A stretch of 38,637 bases of DNA from Clostridia bacterium (GTDB lineage: Bacteria > Bacillota > Clostridia > Christensenellales > Aristaeellaceae), in contig JAFXBE010000042.1 in the NCBI GenBank assembly GCA_017516765.1, positions 1 through 38,637 on the forward strand. Reading direction: 5' to 3'. Shown here piece after piece: positions 8,241 through 15,466 of this stretch. A model generated the notes under the pieces. That model saw nothing but the letters and a program-made list of their open reading frames with translations. It had not been told where the DNA came from and ran no database searches. Every line of letters begins with the position of its first letter. Positions within the stretch are counted from its first letter, which is position 1. Both the position numbers and the translations under genes were made by a program.

Positions 8241-8672
8241 ATGAGTTTTGGGAAAAACCTGCAGGCGGTCCGCAAGATGAACCGGCTCTCACAGGAAGAA
8301 TTGGCAGAGATGCTGGATGTAAGCCGACAAGCTGTATCAAAATGGGAAATTGGTGAGGGATATCCGGAAATTGACAAACTTCTGCTCCTGTCAAAAAGAC
8401 TGAATGTCTCTCTGGACAGTTTGCTGGAAACCGGAAACGCGACTGTTGGTTGTGATAGTCCGAATAAGGGCATCATGGTTCTCAGTCCGAATAAGGAAAT
8501 AATGCTTTACTGCCAGAGGGGTCTGAAGGTGGACGGATGCACGATTGAAGTGCAGATGGAAAATGACGAATGGTACACATTATGCTGGTATACCACGTCT
8601 GAAGAAGCAATGGCTTGTATGCAGAAAATCAGGGAAGCCATGCTGAAGGGAATAAAATACATAGAACTGTAA
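8241..8672 (+). CDS. XRE-family transcriptional regulator
   Basis: 143 residues. Residues 1-62 are a standard Cro/CI HTH: LQAVRKMNRLSQEELAEML, then DVSRQAVSKWE and YPEIDKLLLLSKRLNVSLD. A short linker holds an internal repeat (SPNKGIM / SPNKEIM). The C-terminal ~60 residues form an unassigned α/β part. I chose the ATG preceded by GGGAGAGGGGGG; the open frame extends 58 codons upstream but that part reads as non-coding and contains the repeat fragment. Codon use is less GC-rich than in the macro gene before it. The target is unknown. Confidence 0.88.
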   Translation: MSFGKNLQAVRKMNRLSQEELAEMLDVSRQAVSKWEIGEGYPEIDKLLLLSKRLNVSLDSLLETGNATVGCDSPNKGIMVLSPNKEIMLYCQRGLKVDGCTIEVQMENDEWYTLCWYTTSEEAMACMQKIREAMLKGIKYIEL

Positions 8673-8706
8673 CCCTGCTGTACAAAAACAGCAAGTTATG
8701 TGCATT

Positions 8707-8822
8707 GGATGCTCATTTGTTTGTGTCTTTGGGAAAGATAATGCACCGGAACGGTGCGTATCATTGTGCTCTCCTGAATTGGTGGGATAGTGAGTTTTCG
8801 GCTGCTCGGCAAATTGGAATTT
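8707..8822 (+). repeat. Dispersed repeat, split copy A, right part
   Basis: It shares three blocks with 11936-12067. They are GGATGCTC(A/G)TTTGT, a 30-base block starting AATGCACCGG (8740-8769; 26 of 30 identical to 11984-12013) that forms a small hairpin, and the final AAATTGGAATTT. Its right end lies a few bases from the stop codon of the minus-strand gene at 8833. Confidence 0.7.
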
Positions 8823-8832
8823 GTTTATCTTT

Positions 8833-9087
8833 TTAATGCTCGTTATTCTTTTCTTTCTTTTTTGTTTCTTCTTGATGTAAAAGAAGCAAAGCACGAAATA
8901 GATTTCCAAACAGACCTATTGCCGCTACCACTACTGAAATTTTGGAAACAATAGACAAAGTTTGATATAAAGTGTCATTGTCTATGTTTTTAATCATAAT
9001 AGGATACACAATCAGTATCCCAAGTCCTCCGATTATTAAGAGGGTTCGAACAATAATCGTAAATGCTTTCATTTGCTTCTCATTCAT
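8833..9087 (-). CDS. Small two-helix membrane protein
   Basis: 84 residues from the ATG preceded by AAAGGAG (9 bases away). Two hydrophobic helices are visible: about residues 10-30 (AFTIIVRTLLIIGGLGILIV) and about 45-65 (VSKISVVVAAIGLFGNLF). A Lys/Glu-rich C-tail (EETKKKEKNNEH) follows. No family recognised. It is AT-rich, unlike most of the window. It lies just downstream of the zinc-ribbon gene on the same strand and has an almost identical leader sequence, so the two look like a transferred pair. Confidence 0.72.
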   Translation of the reverse strand: MNEKQMKAFTIIVRTLLIIGGLGILIVYPIMIKNIDNDTLYQTLSIVSKISVVVAAIGLFGNLFRALLLLHQEETKKKEKNNEH

Positions 9088-9115
9088 ACAATCACACTCC
9101 TTTGCCAAATTGGAA

Positions 9116-9334
9116 TTAGTCTGTGGAATAATCAATAATCACTTTTTTACACTCACCGCACTTATAGGCATAAACAGTTCGCGAATGGTCAGCAGCACCA
9201 TTTGCAAGAGATACACTACCTTTGCCTAAAAATGATAATGCTGCAACAAGTTGCTCTTTGGGTGTCCAAGTGACACCATCTCGACATTGAATATATCCTA
9301 ATTCCATGTCTTTGTTACAATAAGGACATTTCAT
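9116..9334 (-). CDS. Zinc-ribbon protein of the DUF6487 type
   Basis: 72 residues. The N-terminal MKCPYCNKDMELGYIQ and the C-terminal YKCGECKKVIIDY give two CxxC knuckles, a typical single zinc ribbon. The motif order matches small proteins annotated as PF20097/DUF6487, whose function is unknown. I chose the internal ATG because AAAGGAG lies 9 bases before it; the upstream ATG would sit in that site. A σA promoter lies about 40 bases upstream. The start of the membrane-protein gene follows 28 bases after this stop. Confidence 0.78.
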   Translation of the reverse strand: MKCPYCNKDMELGYIQCRDGVTWTPKEQLVAALSFLGKGSVSLANGAADHSRTVYAYKCGECKKVIIDYSTD

Positions 9335-9373
9335 ACAATCACGCTCCTTTGTCAAACTCAGGTTTGTGCTTTC

Positions 9374-9403
9374 ATTCTATCACGACGATACGAGAAACTG
9401 CAA
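9374..9403 (-). promoter_or_regulatory. σA promoter for the zinc-ribbon/membrane-protein pair
   Basis: Minus strand: TTGCAG, 18 bases, TAGAAT. The -35 box sits inside one arm of the inverted repeat 9392-9427 (GAGAAACTGCAA / TTGCAGTTTCTC), which could be an operator. Confidence 0.6.
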
Positions 9404-9427
9404 ACCGACCAAAGATTGCAGTTTCTC
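9392..9427. repeat. 12-bp inverted repeat overlapping a promoter
   Basis: Perfect arms GAGAAACTGCAA and TTGCAGTTTCTC with a 12-base centre. There is no T-run, and one arm covers the -35 box of the promoter at 9374-9403. A repressor site or a cruciform is more likely than a terminator. Confidence 0.6.
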
Positions 9428-9515
9428 AGTTTACCTTATATAAAGCAAAGGATAACACTTTTTTTCCATCATCCCTGCTGCAGCAGCTTCTTCCTATTAA
9501 GGAAGCGTCCGATGC

Positions 9516-10007
9516 TTACGAAAGCAATTCCAATGTCATTCTGAAACGTGGCACAATTTTGCCGTTGGAGGATTCATCCATCAGCGATTCTGTGATCTGG
9601 AAACCGCATTTGCGATAGCAGGCCTGTGCCTTGCGGTTGTCCTGATCGGTGTAGAGCGAAACGCAGGAATAGTCTCTTTGCCGAAGCATTTCGATCACTT
9701 GACAGATCGCCGCCGTACCGATCCCCAGACCTTGGTATTGGGGCAGCAATGCCGCCAGCTTCAGAAATGCTGTCGAGTTAGCCGAAGAGAGACCGTTGAT
9801 CCCGAGCCAACCGACGGGAATCTCGTCCTGAAAGATGATGTAGTCCTCTTCATCATCGTCGTTGTTCCATTCCCGAATGGCGTTTTGCCAATCGCTCAAC
9901 GTAGTCGGTACTTCGTTCAATGCTTCAAGAATACTGCTGGTGTTCATAATGGAGCAAAGAAAACGGGCATCGTTCTCTGTAACGGTGCGGAGCCTGATCG
10001 TTGCCAT
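9516..10007 (-). CDS. GNAT-family N-acetyltransferase
   Basis: 163 residues in the RimJ/RimL-like style: the N-terminus TIRLRTVTENDARFL, then the acetyl-CoA loop LLPQYQGLGIGTAAI and the closing N-x-KAQACYRKCGF motif. It should acetylate a small molecule or a protein N-terminus; the acceptor is not visible. The ATG has AGAAAGGA upstream and a promoter with an extended -10 lies about 33 bases before it. It is on the same strand as the zinc-ribbon gene, 181 bases away, with that gene's own promoter between them. Confidence 0.87.
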   Translation of the reverse strand: MATIRLRTVTENDARFLCSIMNTSSILEALNEVPTTLSDWQNAIREWNNDDDEEDYIIFQDEIPVGWLGINGLSSANSTAFLKLAALLPQYQGLGIGTAAICQVIEMLRQRDYSCVSLYTDQDNRKAQACYRKCGFQITESLMDESSNGKIVPRFRMTLELLS

Positions 10008-10039
10008 CGATAAATCCTTTCTGTATTGGATTTTTGTTT

Positions 10040-10068
10040 ATTGTAGCACAATACAGATACCGGAACAA
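10040..10068 (-). promoter_or_regulatory. σA promoter for the GNAT gene
   Basis: Minus strand: TTGTTC, 17 bases, TACAAT, with a TGC extension before the -10 box. Confidence 0.6.
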
Positions 10069-10144
10069 TCGAAAATATCCGTTTCCCCAATGTCGCCTCC
10101 CAAGCGACCTGCTGCCGCCCCGTTACTGCTATCCTGTAATCGCA

Positions 10145-10164
10145 GGCAGGGAAGCTGCCCTGCC
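10145..10164. repeat. Short GC-rich hairpin before the VWA gene
   Basis: Stem GGCAGGG / CCCTGCC with loop AAGCTG, in the leader of the VWA gene. There is no T-run; it may be an RNA hairpin in the 5' leader. Confidence 0.4.
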
Positions 10165-10212
10165 ATTACTCGCCGCCGTGTGCGGCAGATTTTTCAGCAG
10201 GAGGCAGAAAAC

Positions 10213-10860
10213 ATGAAAAGCAAACTGACAGAACTGGTTTTTATCCTGGATATGAGCGGCTCCATGGCCACGCTGACCGATGACACCATCGGCGGCTTCA
10301 ACAGCCTTCTGGCAAAGCAGCAGCAGGAGGAGGGGGAAACGCTGGTATCCACGGTGCTGTTCAACGACCGCAGCACGGTGCTTCACGACCGGGCATCCCT
10401 GCACGGCGTTACCCCCATCACCCGCCGGGAGTACTGTCCCTGCGGCTGCACCGCCCTTCTGGATGCGCTGGGCGACGCTATCCATCACATCGGCAATGTG
10501 CACAAGTATGCCCGCAAGGAGGATGTGCCCGCCCATACCCTGTTTGTGATCACCACCGACGGGATGGAGAATGCCAGCCATCGCTACTCCGCCGGGAAGG
10601 TGCGGCAGATGATCCGCCGGCAGAAGGAGAAATACGGCTGGGAGTTCCTGTTTCTGGGCGCGAACATCGACGCGGTGGAGACCGCCGCTGATTATGGTAT
10701 CGATGCGGACCACGCCGTGCAGTTCCACAACGATGCCCGGGGCGTGGAGCTGAATTACCGGGTGCTCAGCGAGGCGGTATCCTGCGCACGGATGTGCGGC
10801 GGGATCCAGCTCGACTGTCTGGATGAGATCCGCGCAGATTTTGCCGGGCGGAAGGGCTGA
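10213..10860 (+). CDS. VWA-domain protein (TerY-like)
   Basis: 215 residues, nearly all one von Willebrand A domain. The MIDAS metal site is intact: DMSGSM near the N-terminus, then a mid-domain Thr and TTDGMEN. The best resemblance is to TerY-type bacterial VWA proteins that mediate metal-dependent protein contacts in stress or signalling systems. I chose the ATG with AGGAGG 7 bases upstream; the open frame extends about 117 codons to the left but that region is non-coding. No TerD or kinase gene lies next to it. Partner unknown. Confidence 0.87.
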   Translation: MKSKLTELVFILDMSGSMATLTDDTIGGFNSLLAKQQQEEGETLVSTVLFNDRSTVLHDRASLHGVTPITRREYCPCGCTALLDALGDAIHHIGNVHKYARKEDVPAHTLFVITTDGMENASHRYSAGKVRQMIRRQKEKYGWEFLFLGANIDAVETAADYGIDADHAVQFHNDARGVELNYRVLSEAVSCARMCGGIQLDCLDEIRADFAGRKG

Positions 10861-10913
10861 GGTACAAACACAGAAAAAAGACGGAAACGGTGAAAAAACC
10901 GCCAACCCTGCAA

Positions 10914-10943
10914 TTGATTTTCATCCTTGCGTTGTGATATGAT
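10914..10943 (+). promoter_or_regulatory. σA promoter for purC
   Basis: Plus strand: TTGATT, 18 bases, TATGAT. It implies a leader of about 95 bases before the purC start. Confidence 0.7.
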
Positions 10944-10949
10944 AAGCAC

Positions 10950-11033
10950 GGTTTTTTTAGGTGGTTTGAGGTGCTGCCCGGTGTCCGTACCCGGGGAAAC
11001 GCCGGACCGAAAACTTCACTGCGAATAAAGGAG
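10950..11033 (+). promoter_or_regulatory. Structured purC leader, class not recognised
   Basis: The leader can fold into an outer helix GAGGT / ACTTC around a stem CGG-TCCG / CGGACCG that has a TG bulge and a GGGGAAAC-containing loop. It does not match the purine, ZTP (pfl) or PRPP riboswitch consensus as I know them. It may be a plain 5' hairpin. Confidence 0.35.
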
Positions 11034-11044
11034 TGTTGGTTACG

Positions 11045-11728
11045 ATGAAGAAGCTGTACGAAGGCAAGACCAAGGACGTATTCGAGCTTGAAAACGGCAA
11101 TGTGCTGCTCAAGTTCAAGGATGACTGCACCGGCAAGGATGGCGTGTTCGATCCCGGCGAAAACACCGTGGGTCTCACCATCGAAGGCATCGGCAAGGCC
11201 AACCTGCAGACCTCTGTATACTATTTCGAGATGCTCAAGAACGCCGGCATCAAGACCCATTATGTAAGCGCCAATGTGGATGATGCCACCATGGAAGTGC
11301 TGCCCGCCACCGTGTTCGGTCACGGTCTGGAGGTGATCTGCCGTCTGGTCGCCACCGGCAGCTTCATCCGCCGCTACGGCGAGTACATCGCCGATGGCAC
11401 TCCCCTGGAGGGCGGCTATGTGGAATGCACCTTCAAGAACGATGCCAAGGGCGATCCCCTGGTTACCGGCGAAGGTCTGGCTGCACTGGGCGTTATGAGC
11501 CCCGAGCTGTTCGAGAGCATGAAGAAGCAGACCCTGGCCATCACCAAGATCGTTGCCGACGATCTGAAGACCATCGGTCTGGATCTGTGGGATATCAAGT
11601 TCGAGTTCGGCTACAACAACGGCGAAGTGATCCTGATCGACGAGATCGCCTCCGGTAACATGCGTGTGTACAAGGATGGCACCATCGTGGAGCCCGTTGA
11701 GCTGACCAAGCTGATCCTGAACCGGTAA
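11045..11728 (+). CDS. purC: Phosphoribosylaminoimidazole-succinocarboxamide synthase (SAICAR synthetase)
   Basis: 227 residues, the usual length. PurC joins CAIR and aspartate using ATP in de novo purine synthesis. Hallmarks include the N-terminal [18 protein letters not shown], the middle [17 protein letters not shown] (close to the PurC signature) and LWDIKFEFG followed by [16 protein letters not shown] prefer the ATG at 11045, 11 bases after GGAG; GTG and TTG codons just upstream overlap the ribosome site. It stands alone, away from other pur genes, with its own promoter and terminator. Confidence 0.96.
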   Translation: MKKLYEGKTKDVFELENGNVLLKFKDDCTGKDGVFDPGENTVGLTIEGIGKANLQTSVYYFEMLKNAGIKTHYVSANVDDATMEVLPATVFGHGLEVICRLVATGSFIRRYGEYIADGTPLEGGYVECTFKNDAKGDPLVTGEGLAALGVMSPELFESMKKQTLAITKIVADDLKTIGLDLWDIKFEFGYNNGEVILIDEIASGNMRVYKDGTIVEPVELTKLILNR

Positions 11729-11766
11729 TCACAGGGCGGGGGAATGCCGTTTCCCTGTGCCTCCAT

Positions 11767-11809
11767 CCCGCTCTCTGCGCTGCTTTGCGGCGCGGGGGGC
11801 GGGTTTTTG
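11767..11809 (+). terminator. Intrinsic terminator of purC
   Basis: A GC-rich stem from CCCGCTCTCTGCGC to GCGCGGGGGGCGGG (centre paired by G-U/G-C) is followed by TTTTTGTTT. A smaller hairpin CACAGGG / CCCTGTG (11730-11759) precedes it. Confidence 0.8.
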
Positions 11810-11859
11810 TTTGCAGGGAAGTTGTGGTGGCAAGAAAATGAATGCGCAACAAGAAACGG

Positions 11860-12067
11860 GGCTGCCGGTGGTGGGAGGGTTCTTAAGGATGAATTTATCC
11901 TTCCAACGAAAAAGCGAGCATTTGGCGAATGTACCGGATGCTCGTTTGTATCAGTCAGCCTATTGCTGCTTCCCAACAAACGCAATGCACCGGTACAGTG
12001 CATATCATTGCGCCCCCATGAAGTGCTGGGCAAGCATGCTTTGAATCTGCTTGATAAATTGGAATTT
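11860..12067 (+). repeat. Dispersed repeat, continuous copy B
   Basis: About 208 bases between the purC terminator and the hydrolase stop, with no gene inside. Left block 11860-11913 matches 8082-8136. A hairpin GAGCAT...ATGCTC follows at 11916-11943. The block at 11984-12013 matches 8740-8769 at 26 of 30 bases and folds as GCAC..GTGC. The end AAATTGGAATTT matches 8811-8822. The right end overlaps the stop codon of the minus-strand hydrolase gene. Confidence 0.7.
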
Positions 12068-12812
12068 ATCTTTGCTCTACTATTTCTAATATTTTGTTCA
12101 CATAATCCACCACATGGTTTATTGAAAACTCTCCATGATACATATTAGGAAGAACTTGCAGAAAACTATCCTGTAATTTCTTGTGAATGATTGTGGCAGA
12201 CTTCCTCATTGCATGGTTTTCTTTTTCTCCGACAAATATATGAACTTCTGCTCTGCAATCACCGATGGATTCTTTTAATGAATACAAGGAATTCTCTTGC
12301 AAGAAGGCAATCATATTACTCTTTGAAATGCCACAAGTATCTCTGTAATAATCCTCAAATAAATCTGGCTTTATTCGAAGCGACTTGAATTGTAATTTTG
12401 AAAACCATTTATGACGTATCAAACCGTAACAGCTTCCGAATGCAGGTTTAATCATAGAATATGTTAATTTCGAAGGTATGACAAGTGCGCTCTCAACGAT
12501 AGCATATTGACAAATATCCTTACGTCGAGATAAGATTTCTACCAAAATCTGCCCTCCGAGCGACAGGCCACCCATCAACAAAACCGAACCACCAAATTGG
12601 TCGTCGATAAATTCTATCACTTCATTTGCATTATCTTCTATTGTCGTAAAATCCCTGTCGCTTTCTGCATGACCATCCAGTATCGGAAGGATTATATGAT
12701 AATCAGATTGAAGCTTTTCAGCTACTTCTCTATAATTCCACCAAGACAAACCTCCGCCATGTAAGAGGATCATTACGTTACTATTCTTTTTTCCGTACTC
12801 TATGTAATTCAA
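12066..12812 (-). CDS. α/β-hydrolase fold protein
   Basis: 248 residues from a TTG start with GGGGGAAAG 2-3 bases before it. The fold shows an oxyanion-loop HGGG near residue 18, the nucleophile elbow GGLSLGG (GxSxG) near residue 82 and a late His in NMYHGEFS. These suit a serine hydrolase acting on an ester, lactone or peptide; substrate unknown. It is AT-rich with codon use unlike purC or the methyltransferase on either side, so it looks transferred. It has its own promoter. Its stop codon lies inside the right end of repeat copy B. Confidence 0.85.
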   Translation of the reverse strand: MNYIEYGKKNSNVMILLHGGGLSWWNYREVAEKLQSDYHIILPILDGHAESDRDFTTIEDNANEVIEFIDDQFGGSVLLMGGLSLGGQILVEILSRRKDICQYAIVESALVIPSKLTYSMIKPAFGSCYGLIRHKWFSKLQFKSLRIKPDLFEDYYRDTCGISKSNMIAFLQENSLYSLKESIGDCRAEVHIFVGEKENHAMRKSATIIHKKLQDSFLQVLPNMYHGEFSINHVVDYVNKILEIVEQR

Positions 12813-12851
12813 ACGCTTTCCCCCACTTCGTCATTTTCGTTTATCGCCATC

Positions 12852-12881
12852 ATTCTATCACAAGCCATGATGGAATGTGAA
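12852..12881 (-). promoter_or_regulatory. σA promoter for the α/β hydrolase
   Basis: Minus strand: TTCACA, 18 bases, TAGAAT. The -10 box and its flank (TGTGATAGAATGATGG) resemble the promoter of the zinc-ribbon gene (GTGATAGAATGA). Confidence 0.6.
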
Positions 12882-12962
12882 GGATAAACCCTTCCTTTAC
12901 ATCATATTTCCTGAGCGGCCCCGTTTTCTGTGTTGGTTTGTATGGCAGAGCAGACCGGAGGT

Positions 12963-13724
12963 TTACTCCTGCACCGTATACAGATACCTTGCCATTTTCT
13001 CCCGGAAGGAGGAAAACGGCTCGGCGGCGCAGTCGGTCTGCTGCAACAGCAGCTCGTACCATTTGCCGTTGCCTTCTGCGAGAAACGCTGCCCGGTGCGC
13101 CTGTGCGGCAGCCCGTTTCCGTTTCAGCAGTGCATAGGTCTCTTGGGTAATGTCTTCCGCTTGGTAGTCCATGGCGTTTGCCGAAAGGGCTTTGGCAAGG
13201 AGGGTCGTATGCACGTTTTCGGTTCTGGGTACCACATCTCCTTCGGTGTAGCCTGCGAAGAATACGCCGCCCGGCTTCAGCCAGCGTTTGATCTGCCGGA
13301 CAAGACCGGTCATGTCTTTGGCAAAATACAGGGTATCCATGGCGGTGACCACATCAAAGGCGGCATCGGGGTAATCCGTCTCCCCGATGATGCCCACCCG
13401 GAAATCGGAGCGGGCGGGAAACAGCCGCTGCGCCGTTTGGATGGCTGCTTCGGAATAATCAAAGCCATGGATAAAGGCACCGGTTTTCTGTTGCAGGTAG
13501 CCCAGCATTTTGCCGTTGCCGCAGATGATGTCCAGAATATGCACATCGCCCGTTTGCGGGATATGGGGCAGGATCCGATCCACCTGGGAAAGATCGCTGA
13601 AGCCATCCTGGGAAAAGTCGCTGCCGAAAGCGTCCCTGCAGAACGCACGGAAGGCATCGGAACGGTCTGCCATTTGATAGAACTGCCGGTAGGCATCGTA
13701 GAAAAGCAGGGTTTCCTTCTTCAT
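12963..13724 (-). CDS. Class I SAM-dependent methyltransferase
   Basis: 253 residues with the Rossmann SAM fold: motif I as VHILDIICGNGKMLGYL, the acidic end of β2 in IHGFDYSEAAI, motif II/III as FDVVTAMDTLYF and KRWLKPGGVF. It methylates an unknown small molecule; the C-terminal helical part (about 175-253) may hold the substrate pocket. The start lies 4 bases after the stop of the IlvD/Edd gene with GGAG inside that gene's end, so it is the last gene of the CE15-GH3-dehydratase operon. Its link to sugar breakdown is not obvious. Confidence 0.86.
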   Translation of the reverse strand: MKKETLLFYDAYRQFYQMADRSDAFRAFCRDAFGSDFSQDGFSDLSQVDRILPHIPQTGDVHILDIICGNGKMLGYLQQKTGAFIHGFDYSEAAIQTAQRLFPARSDFRVGIIGETDYPDAAFDVVTAMDTLYFAKDMTGLVRQIKRWLKPGGVFFAGYTEGDVVPRTENVHTTLLAKALSANAMDYQAEDITQETYALLKRKRAAAQAHRAAFLAEGNGKWYELLLQQTDCAAEPFSSFREKMARYLYTVQE

Positions 13725-13728
13725 TCCG

Positions 13729-15444
13729 TCACTCCATCCCGCCGCCCTGCATGGGGGAGGCGGCGTTCTCTGTAAACAGCTTCATCACGCCGCGGCTATA
13801 CTTGCCCTCCGGCTTTTTCCAAACCGCTTTCCGCTCTGCCAGTACAGCCGCCACCGCTTCCGGCGGCAGCTCCTGCCCGGCGACGCCCACGATCTCCAGC
13901 CGTCTGGCGGGAATATCGATGCGGATCAGATCCCCTTCCTTCACCAGCGCGATGGGGCCGCCCTCGGCTGCCTCCGGGCTTACATGCCCGATGGAGGGGC
14001 CGGTGGATGCCCCGGAGAAGCGTCCGTCGGTGATCAGGGCAATGCTGCGCCCCAGCGCGGGGTCGGAGGAAATAGCCTCGGAGGTATAGAACATCTCCGG
14101 CATGCCGGAGCCTTTGGGGCCTTCGTAGCGGATGATCACCGCATCCCCCGGCTGCACCTGATGGGCAAGCACGGCGGCAAGGGCATCCTCCTCCCGATCG
14201 AAAGGGCGGGCGCGCAGGGTGGCGCGGAACATCTCCCGGGGGCAGGCGGTGTGCTTGATCACCGCACCGTCGGGGGCAAGGTTGCCCCGCAGGATGGCAA
14301 CAGCACCGTCTGTGCCGAGGGCTTCGCCGTAGGGGCGGATGATGTCCTGCCAGCGAAGCCCAACCTTGGCGCAGGCATGGTCGCAGCGGTCATAGTATCC
14401 GTTTTGCTTCAGCTCGTCCAGATTTTCGCCCAGCGTCCTGCCGGTAACGGTCATCACGTCCTGATGAAGCACGGAGCGGAGCTGCTCCATCACCCGCGGA
14501 ACGCCTCCCGCATAGCTGAAATACTGGGCTGGCCAGCGACCCGCCGGGCGGATGTCCAGCAGATAGTGTGCGCCCCGGTGCAGCCGGTCGAACAGCTCGG
14601 CATCGAAGTCGATGCCGAATTCCTTGGCAATGGCGGGAATGTGCAACAGGCTGTTGGTGGAGCCGGAAATGGCGGCATGCACCATCACGGCGTTTTCGAA
14701 GCTCTTGCGGGTGACCATATCCCGGGGGCGCAGTCCCTGTTCTGCCAGCCGCAGCACCTGCCGCCCCGCATCCCGGGCTGCCTGCGCCAGCAACGGGTCG
14801 GAGGCGGGCAGCAAAGCGGTGCCGGGGAGCATCAGCCCGAGGGCTTCACCCATGATCTGCATGGTGGAGGCGGTGCCCATAAAGGAGCAGGCGCCGCAGC
14901 CCGGGCAGGCATGCTGCTTGTACCATTCCAGCTTTTCCGGAGTGATCTCGCCCCGGGCGCACTGTGCGGCATAGATGCCGATCTGCTCCAGCGTCAAAAG
15001 GTCGGGGCCGGCATCCATCACGCCGCCGGTAACGAGAACAGAGGGCATGTTCACCCGCCCGATGCCCATCAGGTGGGCGGGTACGGCCTTGTCGCAGCTG
15101 GCGATGAATACGCCCCCGTCAAAGGGCGTGGCCCCGGCGTGGATCTCGATCATCCCGGCGATCATGTCCCGGCTGGCGAGGGAGTAGTTCATGCCGTCGT
15201 GTCCCTGCGCCATGCCGTCGCAGATGTCGGTGGCAAAGTACCGGGCAGCTTTGCCGCCGCTCTGGGCAACGGCTGCCACGGCTTCTTCCACCAGCGAAAG
15301 CAGGTGGGCACTGCCGGGGTGGCTGTCGCCGAAGGTGCTTTCCACCATGATCTGGGGCTTGGAAAGATCGGCTGCCGTCCAGCCCATGCCCATGCGCAGT
15401 GGATCCTGCTCCGGGGCAATGGCGCGGATGTCCTGACTGATCAT
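13729..15444 (-). CDS. IlvD/Edd-family dehydratase
   Basis: 571 residues, full length. The [Fe-S] ligands are visible: Cys in ICDGMAQGHDGM, Cys in IASCDKAVP and Cys in CPGCGACSFMGTAST. The GHDGM.YSLASRD stretch is closest to dihydroxy-acid dehydratase (IlvD, branched-chain amino acid synthesis). The same family includes sugar-acid dehydratases (gluconate, xylonate, arabinonate). Because the gene lies 22 bases after a GH3 β-glucosidase and in one operon with a glucuronoyl esterase, a sugar-acid substrate is a real alternative. ATG start with GGGAGG 9 bases upstream. No other ilv gene is present. Confidence 0.88.
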   Translation of the reverse strand: MISQDIRAIAPEQDPLRMGMGWTAADLSKPQIMVESTFGDSHPGSAHLLSLVEEAVAAVAQSGGKAARYFATDICDGMAQGHDGMNYSLASRDMIAGMIEIHAGATPFDGGVFIASCDKAVPAHLMGIGRVNMPSVLVTGGVMDAGPDLLTLEQIGIYAAQCARGEITPEKLEWYKQHACPGCGACSFMGTASTMQIMGEALGLMLPGTALLPASDPLLAQAARDAGRQVLRLAEQGLRPRDMVTRKSFENAVMVHAAISGSTNSLLHIPAIAKEFGIDFDAELFDRLHRGAHYLLDIRPAGRWPAQYFSYAGGVPRVMEQLRSVLHQDVMTVTGRTLGENLDELKQNGYYDRCDHACAKVGLRWQDIIRPYGEALGTDGAVAILRGNLAPDGAVIKHTACPREMFRATLRARPFDREEDALAAVLAHQVQPGDAVIIRYEGPKGSGMPEMFYTSEAISSDPALGRSIALITDGRFSGASTGPSIGHVSPEAAEGGPIALVKEGDLIRIDIPARRLEIVGVAGQELPPEAVAAVLAERKAVWKKPEGKYSRGVMKLFTENAASPMQGGGME

Positions 15445-15466
15445 TATATATCCTCCCGGTGTGGGC

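Noticed and set aside
9862..10212. N-terminal extension of the VWA protein
   Set aside because: The stretch overlaps the divergent GNAT gene start and promoter, and a clear AGGAGG-ATG lies at 10213.
10950..11033. Purine, ZTP or PRPP riboswitch before purC
   Set aside because: The conserved cores of these classes as I know them were not found.
8082..12067. Integron cassette array
   Set aside because: No IntI-type integrase in the window and no GTTRRRY core at the repeat ends; kept only as an analogy.
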